Shown: in pieces, positions 8,773 through 15,095 of the stretch
Layout: each line of letters begins with the position of its first letter
Numbering within the stretch: position 1 is the first letter of the stretch
NCBI RefSeq assembly: GCF_017745095.1
Contig: NZ_JAGHZZ010000030.1
Span: forward strand, 1 to 51,575
Length of the DNA stretch: 51,575 nt
Origin: Sporocytophaga sp.
Lineage (GTDB): Bacteria; Bacteroidota; Bacteroidia; Cytophagales; Cytophagaceae
Direction: 5' to 3'
The notes under the pieces: generated by a model
What the model was told of the DNA's origin: nothing
Seen by the model: the letters and a program-made list of their open reading frames with translations, nothing else
The model's database searches: none
Made by a program: the position numbers and the translations under genes

Positions 8773-8848
8773 TCAGTAGGGCAGGATTCGAACCTGCGTG
8801 CTCCTCCTTCCAAGGGAGGCTAGATAAACCTGGCTCCTATACCTACTG
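8773..8848 (-). tRNA. tRNA-Pro (TGG), proximal copy
   Basis: Acceptor CAGTAGG/CCTACTG, D stem TAGG/TCTA, anticodon arm CCTCC-CTTGGAA-GGAGG (anticodon TGG) and T arm GCAGG/CCTGC all fold cleanly. A73 is the discriminator and CCA is not encoded. It is the first tRNA after leader ORF 1 and terminator T1. Its 5' end starts only about 13 bases after the hairpin, so transcription of the trio requires read-through of T1 unless a promoter hides in that gap. Confidence 0.93.
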
Positions 8849-8861
8849 ATATAAATAAAAA

Positions 8862-8887
8862 AGCCCCTAAGATTTCTCAAAGGAGCT
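8862..8887 (-). terminator. Terminator T1 (putative attenuator) before the tRNA trio
   Basis: On the minus strand AGCTCCT pairs with AGGGGCT around a 12-base loop, followed by a U-tract (TTTTTATTTAT). The one non-Watson-Crick position is U-G on this strand but C-A on the other, so the structure is selected for minus-strand RNA. The 5' arm can pair instead with AAGGGG in codons 19-20 of leader ORF 1. It is paralogous to T2 at 9092-9121; loop and arm lengths are the same and 11 of 12 loop bases match. Confidence 0.85.
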
Positions 8888-8913
8888 CTATGAACATTAT
8901 GGTACATTATAAA

Positions 8914-8985
8914 CTACATAGTATTCCCCTTGATGACTTTCGGCATCTGTTGCGGTTGATGGATATGTAATTGTATTGTTATCAT
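8914..8985 (-). CDS. Leader peptide 1, 23 codons, rich in Gln/His/Pro
   Basis: An ATG-to-TAG frame of 23 codons ends 27 bases before terminator T1. It contains Gln at 5, 10, 12 and 13, His at 7 and 9, and Pro at 11 and 15: eight codons for the three amino acids carried by the tRNAs immediately downstream. Thirteen of 23 residues match the paralogue at 9142-9213, including LHI at 6-8 and QQMP at 12-15, and several shared residues use different synonymous codons, which supports translation. GAUG (codons 13-14) can pair with CAUC (codons 17-18), and AAGGGG (codons 19-20) can pair with the 5' arm of T1. I infer a cis-acting leader peptide whose ribosome stalling controls read-through. No clear promoter lies directly upstream, so it may be transcribed from leader 2. 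A tiny secreted or modified peptide is a less likely alternative. Confidence 0.7.
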   Translation of the reverse strand: MITIQLHIHQPQQMPKVIKGNTM

Positions 8986-9091
8986 AATATTGAATGATAT
9001 CTTTTATACTAATTTAAAATTCTTGTATAGGAATTAAATGAGTTTCTCATTAAAGTAAATGATTACCCACTAAGGTACTGATATAAAACAA
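8986..9091 (-). pseudogene. Collapsed tRNA unit between the two leaders
   Basis: Directly after terminator T2 the minus strand reads ATATCAGTA, identical to the lead-in and first bases of tRNA-Pro in the other two units. The similarity then breaks off. Near the far end CAAGAAT followed by TTA matches the tail after tRNA-His at 8611-8622. The simplest reading is a third copy of the unit in which nearly the whole Pro-Gln-His trio was deleted. A small perfect hairpin with arms AATGAG/CTCATT occurs inside it. Confidence 0.45.
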
Positions 9092-9121
9092 AAAGCCCCT
9101 AAGATTTCTCCAAGGGGCTTT
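9092..9121 (-). terminator. Terminator T2 (putative attenuator) after leader peptide 2
   Basis: On the minus strand AAAGCCCCT and AGGGGCTTT form nine perfect pairs around a 12-base loop, followed by TTTTTGTTTT. The AGGGG within codons 19-20 of leader ORF 2 is the same sequence as the 3' arm and can compete for the 5' arm. The loop is nearly identical to that of T1 while the stem differs, as expected of a duplicated attenuator. Confidence 0.9.
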
Positions 9122-9141
9122 CTATATAATATATTTATAAA

Positions 9142-9213
9142 TTACATAACGATCCCCTGAATGCTTTGCGGCATTTGCTGTGTATGGGGGATATGTAATT
9201 TTATTGTTTTCAT
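9142..9213 (-). CDS. Leader peptide 2, 23 codons, rich in Gln/His/Pro
   Basis: This 23-codon ATG-to-TAA frame is paralogous to the one at 8914-8985. It again holds exactly two His (7, 10), two Pro (9, 15) and four Gln (12, 13, 16, 19) codons, although several are at different positions. Its RNA can form a nested hairpin: AUCCCC (nucleotides 22-27) pairs with GGGGAU (57-62), and AAUGC (39-43) pairs with GCAUU (50-54). This would sequester the GGGG that otherwise competes with T2. A ribosome paused at codons 7-11 would open the outer stem, the classic layout of a his- or trp-type attenuator. A promoter-like element lies directly upstream, so the mRNA may be nearly leaderless. Cellular function is inferred from this architecture. 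Confidence 0.7.
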   Translation of the reverse strand: MKTIKLHIPHTQQMPQSIQGIVM

Positions 9214-9217
9214 GTTA

Positions 9218-9248
9218 CAAATGTCGTTAGTTAAATTTTCTTCTGCAA
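9218..9248 (-). promoter_or_regulatory. Putative promoter of the leader/tRNA operon
   Basis: On the minus strand GACATTTG (9218-9225) matches seven of eight positions of the Bacteroidetes -7 element TAnnTTTG. A TTG (9246-9248) lies 20 bases upstream, at the usual -33 spacing. Transcription would start about at the ATG of leader peptide 2. Confidence 0.5.
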
Positions 9249-9597
9249 GAAATTGTTGTAAAATATTTTTAAGCAATTTAATTGTTATTGTTTTTTAATA
9301 GAAACTACAGGAATAATAAAGATTCATTTAGCAAATGTTTTCTGTTTTAAGGAAAATCTTTGTCAACTGACTTTTATGAATGAATTTGGAATATTAACTC
9401 TGTTATATGGTAAGATTTTGGGAAGGAGAAATTCTGGCCTATTGAGGAATTGACAACTCCAGTAGGTGGTAGAAATAAAAAATAATAATACACTACATAA
9501 TGTTTTCAGCTCTTTGATTATTTATTTGTTTTCTTGAAACAAGAATACGATATTCATATTTTTTAATATAATTTTTTAATGAAATATAAAACCGTAT
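9249..9597. other. AT-rich intergenic stretch with a diverged repeat
   Basis: Between the tRNA operon promoter and the lipoprotein gene there is no credible gene. Bases 9384-9399 are identical to 40-55 and similarity continues patchily for about 30 bases on the right, which suggests a relic of a dispersed repeat or gene. A promoter for the gene at 9598 must lie here but no exact TAnnTTTG was found. Confidence 0.4.
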
Positions 9598-10443
9598 ATG
9601 AGAAAAGGATTTTTAATTTACAGTTTTTTACTGATTGTTTTAATATCAGTTTTCGGAGGATGTAAAAAGGATAAGGATGTTGATACTATGCATCCCAATA
9701 ATGGTGTGTCAGAATCTATAAGTTTTTCGCCTGATACTACGGATATTCATATTCTTGAAGGGACTACTTATTTCTTAACGGTTAATTATTATGCATATAA
9801 AGGAATTAAGTCCATTGCAGTCTATAAGATAGAAGATGGAGCAACACATTTGTTTATAGGAAAAAATACTAATGGTTTTGATTCTGAAACAAATGAAAAA
9901 GAGGAGTATGCGTTTGTAGCACAATTGGAGGGCGATTCTGTTGTAACCTATAGGTTTGAAATGGAAGATAAAATGGGAAGAATTAGTTCGAAAATACTGA
10001 TTTTACACGTCTTTCAGGATGAGAATGATAAGAATCATTACCTTAAATTCAAAAATTTGGTTCAGAGTGTACGGTTTATGCCTCACACAGACTATGGCCA
10101 TTATAATCTTGCAGAAAGCAAATACGTTGATTCCGTTAATATTGAAGATGTGGACCTGTTAGATAATACGGGAACTGACCCTTGGATCAAAAAGTGGATA
10201 CCAGGGCCAGGAAGAGAATTAAGAAAGGTGGTAGAGAAAGATCTTGGACGTCTTTCTGTAGAAACTTTGGAAGCTCTCTACAAGAACATCTCACCCATCA
10301 ATGAATCGGATGTGTTAGAAGTAGGAGATAAGTATCTTTTAAGTTACAAAGGAAAGCATTATTTAATTGAAATTACATATGTTGGCGATAAAGGTTCTGA
10401 AAACTGGATGACGTTTGTTTACTTTAATTATTATAAATATTGA
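9598..10443 (+). CDS. Lipoprotein of unknown function
   Basis: The 281-aa product begins with a lipoprotein signal: charged MRKG, a hydrophobic run, then the lipobox-like VFGGC with the acylated Cys at residue 22, followed by KKDKD. Residues about 40-145 have the alternating pattern of one Ig-like beta domain (HILEGTTYFLTVNYYAYKGI and so on, ending in ILHVF). The remainder is mixed and unrecognised. It is probably anchored in the inner leaflet of the outer membrane or in the inner membrane; many Bacteroidetes surface lipoproteins have such an N-terminal Ig module. It is monocistronic, convergent with the gene at 10551, and separated from it by a 13-bp hairpin. No function is assigned. Confidence 0.85.
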   Translation: MRKGFLIYSFLLIVLISVFGGCKKDKDVDTMHPNNGVSESISFSPDTTDIHILEGTTYFLTVNYYAYKGIKSIAVYKIEDGATHLFIGKNTNGFDSETNEKEEYAFVAQLEGDSVVTYRFEMEDKMGRISSKILILHVFQDENDKNHYLKFKNLVQSVRFMPHTDYGHYNLAESKYVDSVNIEDVDLLDNTGTDPWIKKWIPGPGRELRKVVEKDLGRLSVETLEALYKNISPINESDVLEVGDKYLLSYKGKHYLIEITYVGDKGSENWMTFVYFNYYKY

Positions 10444-10503
10444 TTAATACCCCTTGTCCACTCAACTTATTATTTTAAAAGCTTAGAGAGTTCCTTGATA
10501 TAA

Positions 10504-10540
10504 AACCCTCAGGTATCCATATTAAGTATACCTGAGGGTT
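10504..10540. terminator. Bidirectional hairpin between convergent genes
   Basis: Arms AACCCTCAGGTAT (10504-10516) and ATACCTGAGGGTT (10528-10540) form 13 perfect pairs around an 11-base loop. There is no long T-run on either side, but the position between two convergent stops supports a terminator role. Confidence 0.75.
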
Positions 10541-10550
10541 GAATTGTTCA

Positions 10551-11438
10551 TTAGGAGTTATAGGCAAGAGTAAATTCATTGGCAAAATTTTCAAGCTTAG
10601 TTGGACTGAGAGATGGTTGGTGGTTATAAAGGTCTTCAAACATCTTGCCTGTTCTTACAGCAATTCCCATCTCTGTGAATGCATCGGCATGGCTTGCTGA
10701 TAGCCCGGCATTTAAGAGACCTTCTTTCTGCTGTTCATCTGTAAATTCTACCCATGAAAAATCTTTTCCAATTGCTTTACCAAGTACTTGGACAATCTCT
10801 TCTGTTGTTCTGAAATCACTCACGATATATCTAAATGAACTTCCATTAAAATTAAGATGAAGCAATTCATCTATTGCAGTAGCGGCAATATCATTGGTGT
10901 GTACAAGTGGCAGTTTTGCATCACTGTTGCCAAAATTTCCTCCTGCAATCCCCATATTTTTAATTAAGTCTATTTGATTAAACAGGTTATAGAAAAAATA
11001 GGATGGTCTGAGATGTTTTACATTTAAGGCAGGTATCTTATTCAGCATCTTTTCATAGGCAGCCAAAGAATCTACAGGTCCGCAGCCATTTCCTAAATGT
11101 GCTCCAATACTACTTAATGTAACAACATATGGTATTTTATTTACGCGAATAGATGCTGCATAATTGGTAGCTATTTTAAGTTGAGAACCTCTAAGATCAC
11201 TGGTATTCATCAATGGAGGGATCATGGTATATACCACATCAGCTTTTTTAAATGCATCTTTTACAAATTCCGCATCTTCCAGAGAGCCTGTCAGAGCTTT
11301 AGCACCAAGTGCTTCAATCTGTTTGATCTTATTGGCATCGCTGGTGATGATAGTTACATTTTTACCAGCTTTAATAAGATTCTCTGCTATTGGTTTGCTG
11401 ATATGTCCGATTGAACCTGTTATTACATAGTTTTTCAT
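10551..11438 (-). CDS. NmrA-family NAD(P)-binding oxidoreductase (QorB/YtfG-like)
   Basis: The 295-aa protein starts with a Rossmann motif, VITGSIGHISKPIAENL, at residues 4-20. It has the NmrA/atypical SDR pattern: no YxxxK active site, and a VVTLSSIGAHLG segment around residue 105. Members act as NAD(P)H:quinone oxidoreductases or as redox-sensing NAD(P) binders. The divergent neighbour at 11619 is an HxlR regulator, the same arrangement as qorB/ytfH in enterobacteria, where a quinone- or thiol-responsive regulator controls the reductase. This suggests detoxification of electrophilic quinones. The ATG at 11436-11438 directly precedes the first beta strand. Confidence 0.88.
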   Translation of the reverse strand: MKNYVITGSIGHISKPIAENLIKAGKNVTIITSDANKIKQIEALGAKALTGSLEDAEFVKDAFKKADVVYTMIPPLMNTSDLRGSQLKIATNYAASIRVNKIPYVVTLSSIGAHLGNGCGPVDSLAAYEKMLNKIPALNVKHLRPSYFFYNLFNQIDLIKNMGIAGGNFGNSDAKLPLVHTNDIAATAIDELLHLNFNGSSFRYIVSDFRTTEEIVQVLGKAIGKDFSWVEFTDEQQKEGLLNAGLSASHADAFTEMGIAVRTGKMFEDLYNHQPSLSPTKLENFANEFTLAYNS

Positions 11439-11510
11439 AGTAGTCAGTTTTTATAATTGTTGATAGTACAATAGTTAGTAAAGAAATTCTTGACACTTGA
11501 TCCGGATCTT

Positions 11511-11524
11511 TGTAAGTATTTACA
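11511..11524. promoter_or_regulatory. Candidate HxlR operator in the divergent promoter region
   Basis: TGTAA-GTAT-TTACA (11511-11524) is a perfect 5-bp dyad with a four-base spacer, and a related TTGTAAGTA recurs about 40 bases downstream. HxlR-family regulators bind short dyads of this size between divergent genes. TAATATTG at 11597-11604 resembles a -7 element for the regulator gene. Confidence 0.45.
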
Positions 11525-11618
11525 TTGCAATTTTAACTTTTTAGTCTTTATATTGTAAGTAGTTATATTAATCTGATATAGTCATAAAAATCATACTAAT
11601 ATTGTAAATCAATGTATT

Positions 11619-11942
11619 ATGGAAAGATGTGAAATGAGAAATGTTGAAAATTGTCCGGTTACGGCAACTTTAGGAGTAATAGGAGGGAAGTGGAAAATGC
11701 TGATTATTTATATGATCAGTAATGATATTAATCGGTTTGGGAAATTGAGTATGATGCTAAAGGATATCAGCAAACAAATGCTTACCACCCAATTGCGTGA
11801 ACTGGAGCAGGATGGTTTGATAGAAAGGGTGATTTACCCTGAAATTCCGCCGCGTGTTGAATATTTTTTGACACCTAAGGGAAAAGCCCTCGCCCCGGTA
11901 ATGGCTGCCTTAAAAGACTGGGGAAACGAATTTTTGTTATAA
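11619..11942 (+). CDS. HxlR-family winged-helix transcriptional regulator
   Basis: At 107 aa this has the standard HxlR length and signature: CPVTATLGVIGGKWK (residues 13-27), a central DISKQMLTTQLRELEQDGLI helix-turn-helix/wing segment, and PRVEYFLTPKGKAL. Cys13 is the conserved N-terminal cysteine that serves as a thiol or quinone sensor in YodB/QorR/HypR-type members. It is divergent from the NmrA-type oxidoreductase across a 180-base gap with a candidate operator, so it probably represses that gene and itself until the cysteine is modified. No other gene follows it closely. Confidence 0.93.
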   Translation: MERCEMRNVENCPVTATLGVIGGKWKMLIIYMISNDINRFGKLSMMLKDISKQMLTTQLRELEQDGLIERVIYPEIPPRVEYFLTPKGKALAPVMAALKDWGNEFLL

Positions 11943-12028
11943 AAAGTTTCCATTAATGAGGAAATCTAGATAATAAATATTATTTGATTTTTTTTGCTAA
12001 AATGCCTTCTCATAATCTATAAATTTCA

Positions 12029-12036
12029 TACCTTTG
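12029..12036 (+). promoter_or_regulatory. -7 promoter element of the structured RNA
   Basis: TACCTTTG is an exact match to TAnnTTTG and lies five bases before the predicted RNA start at about 12041-12042. No clear -33 element sits at the right distance. Confidence 0.6.
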
Positions 12037-12040
12037 AAGT

Positions 12041-12180
12041 GGCAAGCCCGTGCTGTTGACCATCGATGCTCACGGATATATAAAAAAATCGTTTATCTGC
12101 ACTTGAAAAAGTCACATAACATTTTTTCCAACATAGAAATATGAGCGCGTCAACAGTCTGATATGGGCTTGTCTTTTTTT
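12041..12180 (+). ncRNA. Structured ~140-nt RNA of unknown class
   Basis: The region has all parts of a free-standing small RNA gene: an exact -7 element, a first base that coincides with the base of the closing stem, and a seven-T terminator after it. P1 pairs 12041-12049 (GGCAAGCCC) with 12165-12173 (one G-U). P2 pairs 12053-12060 (CTGTTGAC) with 12149-12156 perfectly. P3 pairs GCTCA (12068-12072) with TGAGC (12142-12146). Inside are hairpins 12073-12099 (CGGATA/TATCTG) and 12101-12112 (ACTT-GAAA-AAGT with a GNRA loop). No frame inside is convincing. It is not SRP RNA (no GGAAGGAAGC-type motif), tmRNA or RNase P by size and motifs. A 6S-type RNA is possible but the branched interior argues against it. 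Confidence 0.7.
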
Positions 12181-12210
12181 ACATTTTCTAATAAAGACTT
12201 CTTCCTAAAT

Positions 12211-12287
12211 AAATAGCAACAGTTTGAGCAGGAGCAACAAGATGTTTCTCAGGAATTGTCTTGCTGTTGCCCAAACTATTGCTATTT
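12211..12287. repeat. Long imperfect hairpin, 32-bp arms
   Basis: Bases 12211-12242 and 12256-12287 pair at 24 Watson-Crick and two G-U positions of 32, with AAATAGCAA at the outer ends. Two C-A oppositions become G-U in minus-strand RNA. No T-run follows. It resembles a miniature palindromic element or an RNA processing hairpin. A separate 15-base palindrome (TTGATGA-A-TCATCAA, 12294-12308) lies next to it. An open frame across this palindrome was not accepted as a gene. The rest of 12309-12641 is AT-rich with nothing further seen. Confidence 0.65.
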
Positions 12288-12641
12288 ACTTAATTGATGA
12301 ATCATCAAGTAGCTTTCCTACACTTGTAGAATATTTCTACATTATTTATTTTTTGCCAAACTTTATTTTACATCCCTTCAATATTATTAATATGCTTATG
12401 TATGAACCTATTAGATGAATGTGCTCTTTTCTTGAATACTGTCTCGTTAAGGGGAAGGTATTATATTAAGAAATTTTAATCGAATTCTAATTTCAAACCC
12501 ACATCAACTCCCTATTTTTCGCTGTTATAATCTAAGTACTAGAATTCTATTTTCTGTATCGGTTTTCTGAAAGACTTAAAGGACTGAAAGGAAATAAAAA
12601 CAATAGTAGCATTCCATAAAAATCAAATATTTATAAAGTAA

Positions 12642-13079
12642 ATGGCTGCAAAATCTATTCTTTATATAGAGGATGATGAGTTAGATGTAATCTGTTTTGA
12701 AAGAGCATTGTTGAAATTTAATCTCCCCATAATTTTCTATACTGCTTATAATGGCATCGAGGCTCTTGAGTTGCTGGAAGGAAAAAATAAAATTTCGATT
12801 CCTGATATCATTGTGCTTGATCTTTCCATGCCCAAAATGAATGGTTTTGAATTTTTAAAGGAGCTGAGGAAGAACACTATTTATGATTCTGTTAGGATAT
12901 TTATTATGACTACTTCGAACGATGACAAAGATAGGATACAGGCAGAGTACTTTAATATTGACGGATATATTATCAAGCCTTTAAACTTCAATGAGAACAC
13001 TAAGAGGAACTCATCTATGGATAATTTCATGCAGTTTCAAATTAATAAAATGCTCGGAAAAGATTTTTCCACTTTATAA
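12642..13079 (+). CDS. Single-domain response regulator (CheY/Rcp1-like)
   Basis: The 145-aa protein is a stand-alone receiver domain. The acidic pocket is E10-D11-D12, the phospho-acceptor is Asp60 in VLDLSMPKMNG, the switch Thr is in MTTS (about 90), and the conserved Lys112 lies in YIIKP. There is no output domain. Receivers of this Rcp1-like type are common in Bacteroidetes and relay signals from hybrid or phytochrome-type kinases. It is convergent with the histidine kinase gene at 13082, with only two bases between the stops, but that kinase has its own OmpR-type partner, so the cognate kinase of this receiver is unknown. Confidence 0.93.
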   Translation: MAAKSILYIEDDELDVICFERALLKFNLPIIFYTAYNGIEALELLEGKNKISIPDIIVLDLSMPKMNGFEFLKELRKNTIYDSVRIFIMTTSNDDKDRIQAEYFNIDGYIIKPLNFNENTKRNSSMDNFMQFQINKMLGKDFSTL

Positions 13080-13081
13080 AA

Positions 13082-14425
13082 TTAAATAGGAAAAATAAGG
13101 GTCACAGAAGTACCTGTGCTGATTACAGAGTTAATTTTCAAAGTTCCACCGTGTAGTTTTATAATTTTATCAGTAAGAGATAGTCCTATTCCAAAGCCGT
13201 TTGCTGAAAGGTTTCTGCGGCTTCTGTAAAATGGTTTAAGGATTTTTGTGAGTTCATCTTTATCTATACCGGATCCTTCATCTCTTACAATAAAACATAT
13301 ATTGGCATATTCTTTAGCATCAACAATTAGTTTTACAGCCTTGTTAGAGTATTTAAATCCATTTTCAATTACATTCATCAGAGCTACTCTTATAAGGTCT
13401 TCATTGCCTGTAATTTCAATTTCACTGAGATCTTTATTGACTTGATTTTCTATTATGAAGGATCTTGAATATTTCCTTTTTAATACATCTTCTTCAAGTC
13501 TATCCAATAAGTATCTGAGATTTACTTTTTCAGAAACCAAACTTTGCTTATCCGCTTGAAGCAATTCCAATAGCTTATTAGACAATTCTGTAAGATTTAA
13601 CGATTCTTCAAGGATTGATTTTAATGTCTCTTTATAAGCTTCCGGAGAACGGTCTTTAAGTAATGATACTTCTATTTCACTTGTGATGGACGTAAGAGGA
13701 GTGCGCAATTCATGAGAGGCATGTGCTATAAATTTATTCTGCTGCTCAAAGGTATCTTCAATTCTGTCAAACATTTGATTAAAAGAATTGGCAAGCTGGG
13801 TGATCTCATCTTTTCCCTTACGCTCAGTTAATCTAAGTCCTGCATGACCTTCCTTAATATTATCTACTTCATGTATAATATCTGAAATAGGTGATAGGGC
13901 TCTTGAAGAAAAAAATCTTCCTGAAAAAAATATGACAATCAGTCCGAAAAGATTACCTGCTACCAATGCAATAGCAAGAAAGTTAATAGCTTCTTTTCCT
14001 TCTATATCAACGGCTGAGGCAGTTATCACATAATTTCCTTTATAATCTAGGCCTACAAATTGCCTTTCTGCTAGAACAAAGGAGTATTTTTTTTCATCTC
14101 TGATCTTTTGTAACTTTTCATCTGGAATTCTAAAATTGATTGTATCATCTTTATAGACAAGGCTATCATTTTTATCGTAGATTCTCACATATTCTTCATG
14201 AAGCGAAGTTAGATAATTGCGTCTTAGTTTTTTTAATAACTCGGCGTTTATCTCATCCACTTCAATAAGAATTTTAGCAGTATACAAAGCTTTTTCCCTG
14301 AGTCGCTTTCTGAAGTTAAATTCCCGGTATTGGCTGAAGGCATAATAGATGCAGACACTGAATAAAACAAGAATACAAAAGACAATTCCTGTAAACTGAA
14401 GTGTAAGCTTGTTTCTTATTTTCAT
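13082..14425 (-). CDS. Sensor histidine kinase of an OmpR-type system
   Basis: I place the start at the ATG 14423-14425, one base after the response regulator's TGA, giving 447 aa. The longer frame would overlap the upstream gene and add 11 poorly placed residues. Order of parts: TM1 (about 10-32), a periplasmic sensor region of about 110 residues, TM2 (about 148-169), HAMP (about 170-225), HisKA with phosphorylated His238 in ASHELRTPL, and HATPase with the N box (NVIENGFKYS), DEGSGID and GFGIGLSL. All catalytic residues are present. It is the third gene of the otsAB-regulator-kinase operon, so its stimulus may concern osmotic or desiccation stress; that link is inferred from context only. 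Confidence 0.93.
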   Translation of the reverse strand: MKIRNKLTLQFTGIVFCILVLFSVCIYYAFSQYREFNFRKRLREKALYTAKILIEVDEINAELLKKLRRNYLTSLHEEYVRIYDKNDSLVYKDDTINFRIPDEKLQKIRDEKKYSFVLAERQFVGLDYKGNYVITASAVDIEGKEAINFLAIALVAGNLFGLIVIFFSGRFFSSRALSPISDIIHEVDNIKEGHAGLRLTERKGKDEITQLANSFNQMFDRIEDTFEQQNKFIAHASHELRTPLTSITSEIEVSLLKDRSPEAYKETLKSILEESLNLTELSNKLLELLQADKQSLVSEKVNLRYLLDRLEEDVLKRKYSRSFIIENQVNKDLSEIEITGNEDLIRVALMNVIENGFKYSNKAVKLIVDAKEYANICFIVRDEGSGIDKDELTKILKPFYRSRRNLSANGFGIGLSLTDKIIKLHGGTLKINSVISTGTSVTLIFPI

Positions 14426-14426
14426 G

Positions 14427-15095
14427 TCAATCTTCCTTAAGAATATAGCCCAGGCCAATGAGTGTGTGTATTAACTTGGGAGTGTAGTTCCTGTCTACTT
14501 TCTTACGAAGATAATTAATATAAACATCAATAATGTTAGTGCCCGTGTCAAAGTTGAGATCCCATACGTTTTCTGCTATGTCTGCTCTGGATAAAACCTT
14601 CCCTTTGTTCTTCAACAGATATTCTAGTAATCCGTATTCTTTCGCAGTAAGGTCAATTCTTTTTCCGCCTCTGATGACGGACTTGGTATCAAGATCTAGT
14701 TCAAGATTTGCTATTCTGTATACTCTGTCGTTATGAACCGGTGGTCTTCTGGATAAGGCTCTGACTCTGGCAAGCAGCTCTCGGAATTGAAAGGGTTTAA
14801 GTAGATAATCATCAGCACCTGCGTCAAGACCGTTTACCTTATCATCAATAGTACCAAGGGCGGTAAGCATCAAAATAGGCGTAGATTTTTGCGCTCTTAT
14901 TTTAGTACAGACATCAATACCATTAATATCAGGTAGATTTATATCCAGTATAATTAATTGATATTCGTGTGATATAGCCAGGTCCATGCCTTCTTTACCT
15001 GTCAATGCGAGATCTGCTGTATAATTGCTGTCTTCCAGACCTCTTTTAAGTACAGAACCTACCTTTTTCTCGTCTTCGATGATAAGGATTTTCAT
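14427..15095 (-). CDS. OmpR/PhoB-family response regulator
   Basis: The 222-aa protein has a receiver domain (E7-D8, Asp51 in ILDINLP, Thr78, Lys100) and a C-terminal winged helix (residues about 125-220, ending IHTLIGLGYILKED) typical of OmpR/PhoB. Its ATG overlaps the stop of otsAB (TAATG, one shared base) and the kinase ATG follows its stop by one base, so all three genes are translationally coupled. It probably controls this operon and other envelope or stress genes; no binding site was recognised. CusR-like regulators share this architecture, so metal sensing is also possible. Confidence 0.94.
   Translation of the reverse strand: MKILIIEDEKKVGSVLKRGLEDSNYTADLALTGKEGMDLAISHEYQLIILDINLPDINGIDVCTKIRAQKSTPILMLTALGTIDDKVNGLDAGADDYLLKPFQFRELLARVRALSRRPPVHNDRVYRIANLELDLDTKSVIRGGKRIDLTAKEYGLLEYLLKNKGKVLSRADIAENVWDLNFDTGTNIIDVYINYLRKKVDRNYTPKLIHTLIGLGYILKED

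Noticed and set aside
8862-9213. T-box riboswitch as explanation for the terminators before the tRNAs
   Set aside because: There is no T-box sequence (TGGNACCGCG type) and no specifier loop, and the ORFs with matching codons explain the region better.
8914-9213. The 23-aa ORFs as modified peptide (RiPP) precursors
   Set aside because: No modification enzyme, transporter or leader/core boundary is nearby, and the peptides lie before terminators and tRNAs with matching codon content.
12041-12180. SRP RNA or tmRNA
   Set aside because: A CTGTTGAC segment resembles part of 4.5S RNA, but the conserved GGAAGGAAGC loop is absent, and there is no tRNA-like end or tag frame.
12224-12418. 64-aa open frame
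   Set aside because: It starts with TTG inside the palindrome 12211-12287, has no family resemblance and no coding-like composition; it is explained by the hairpin and AT-rich sequence.
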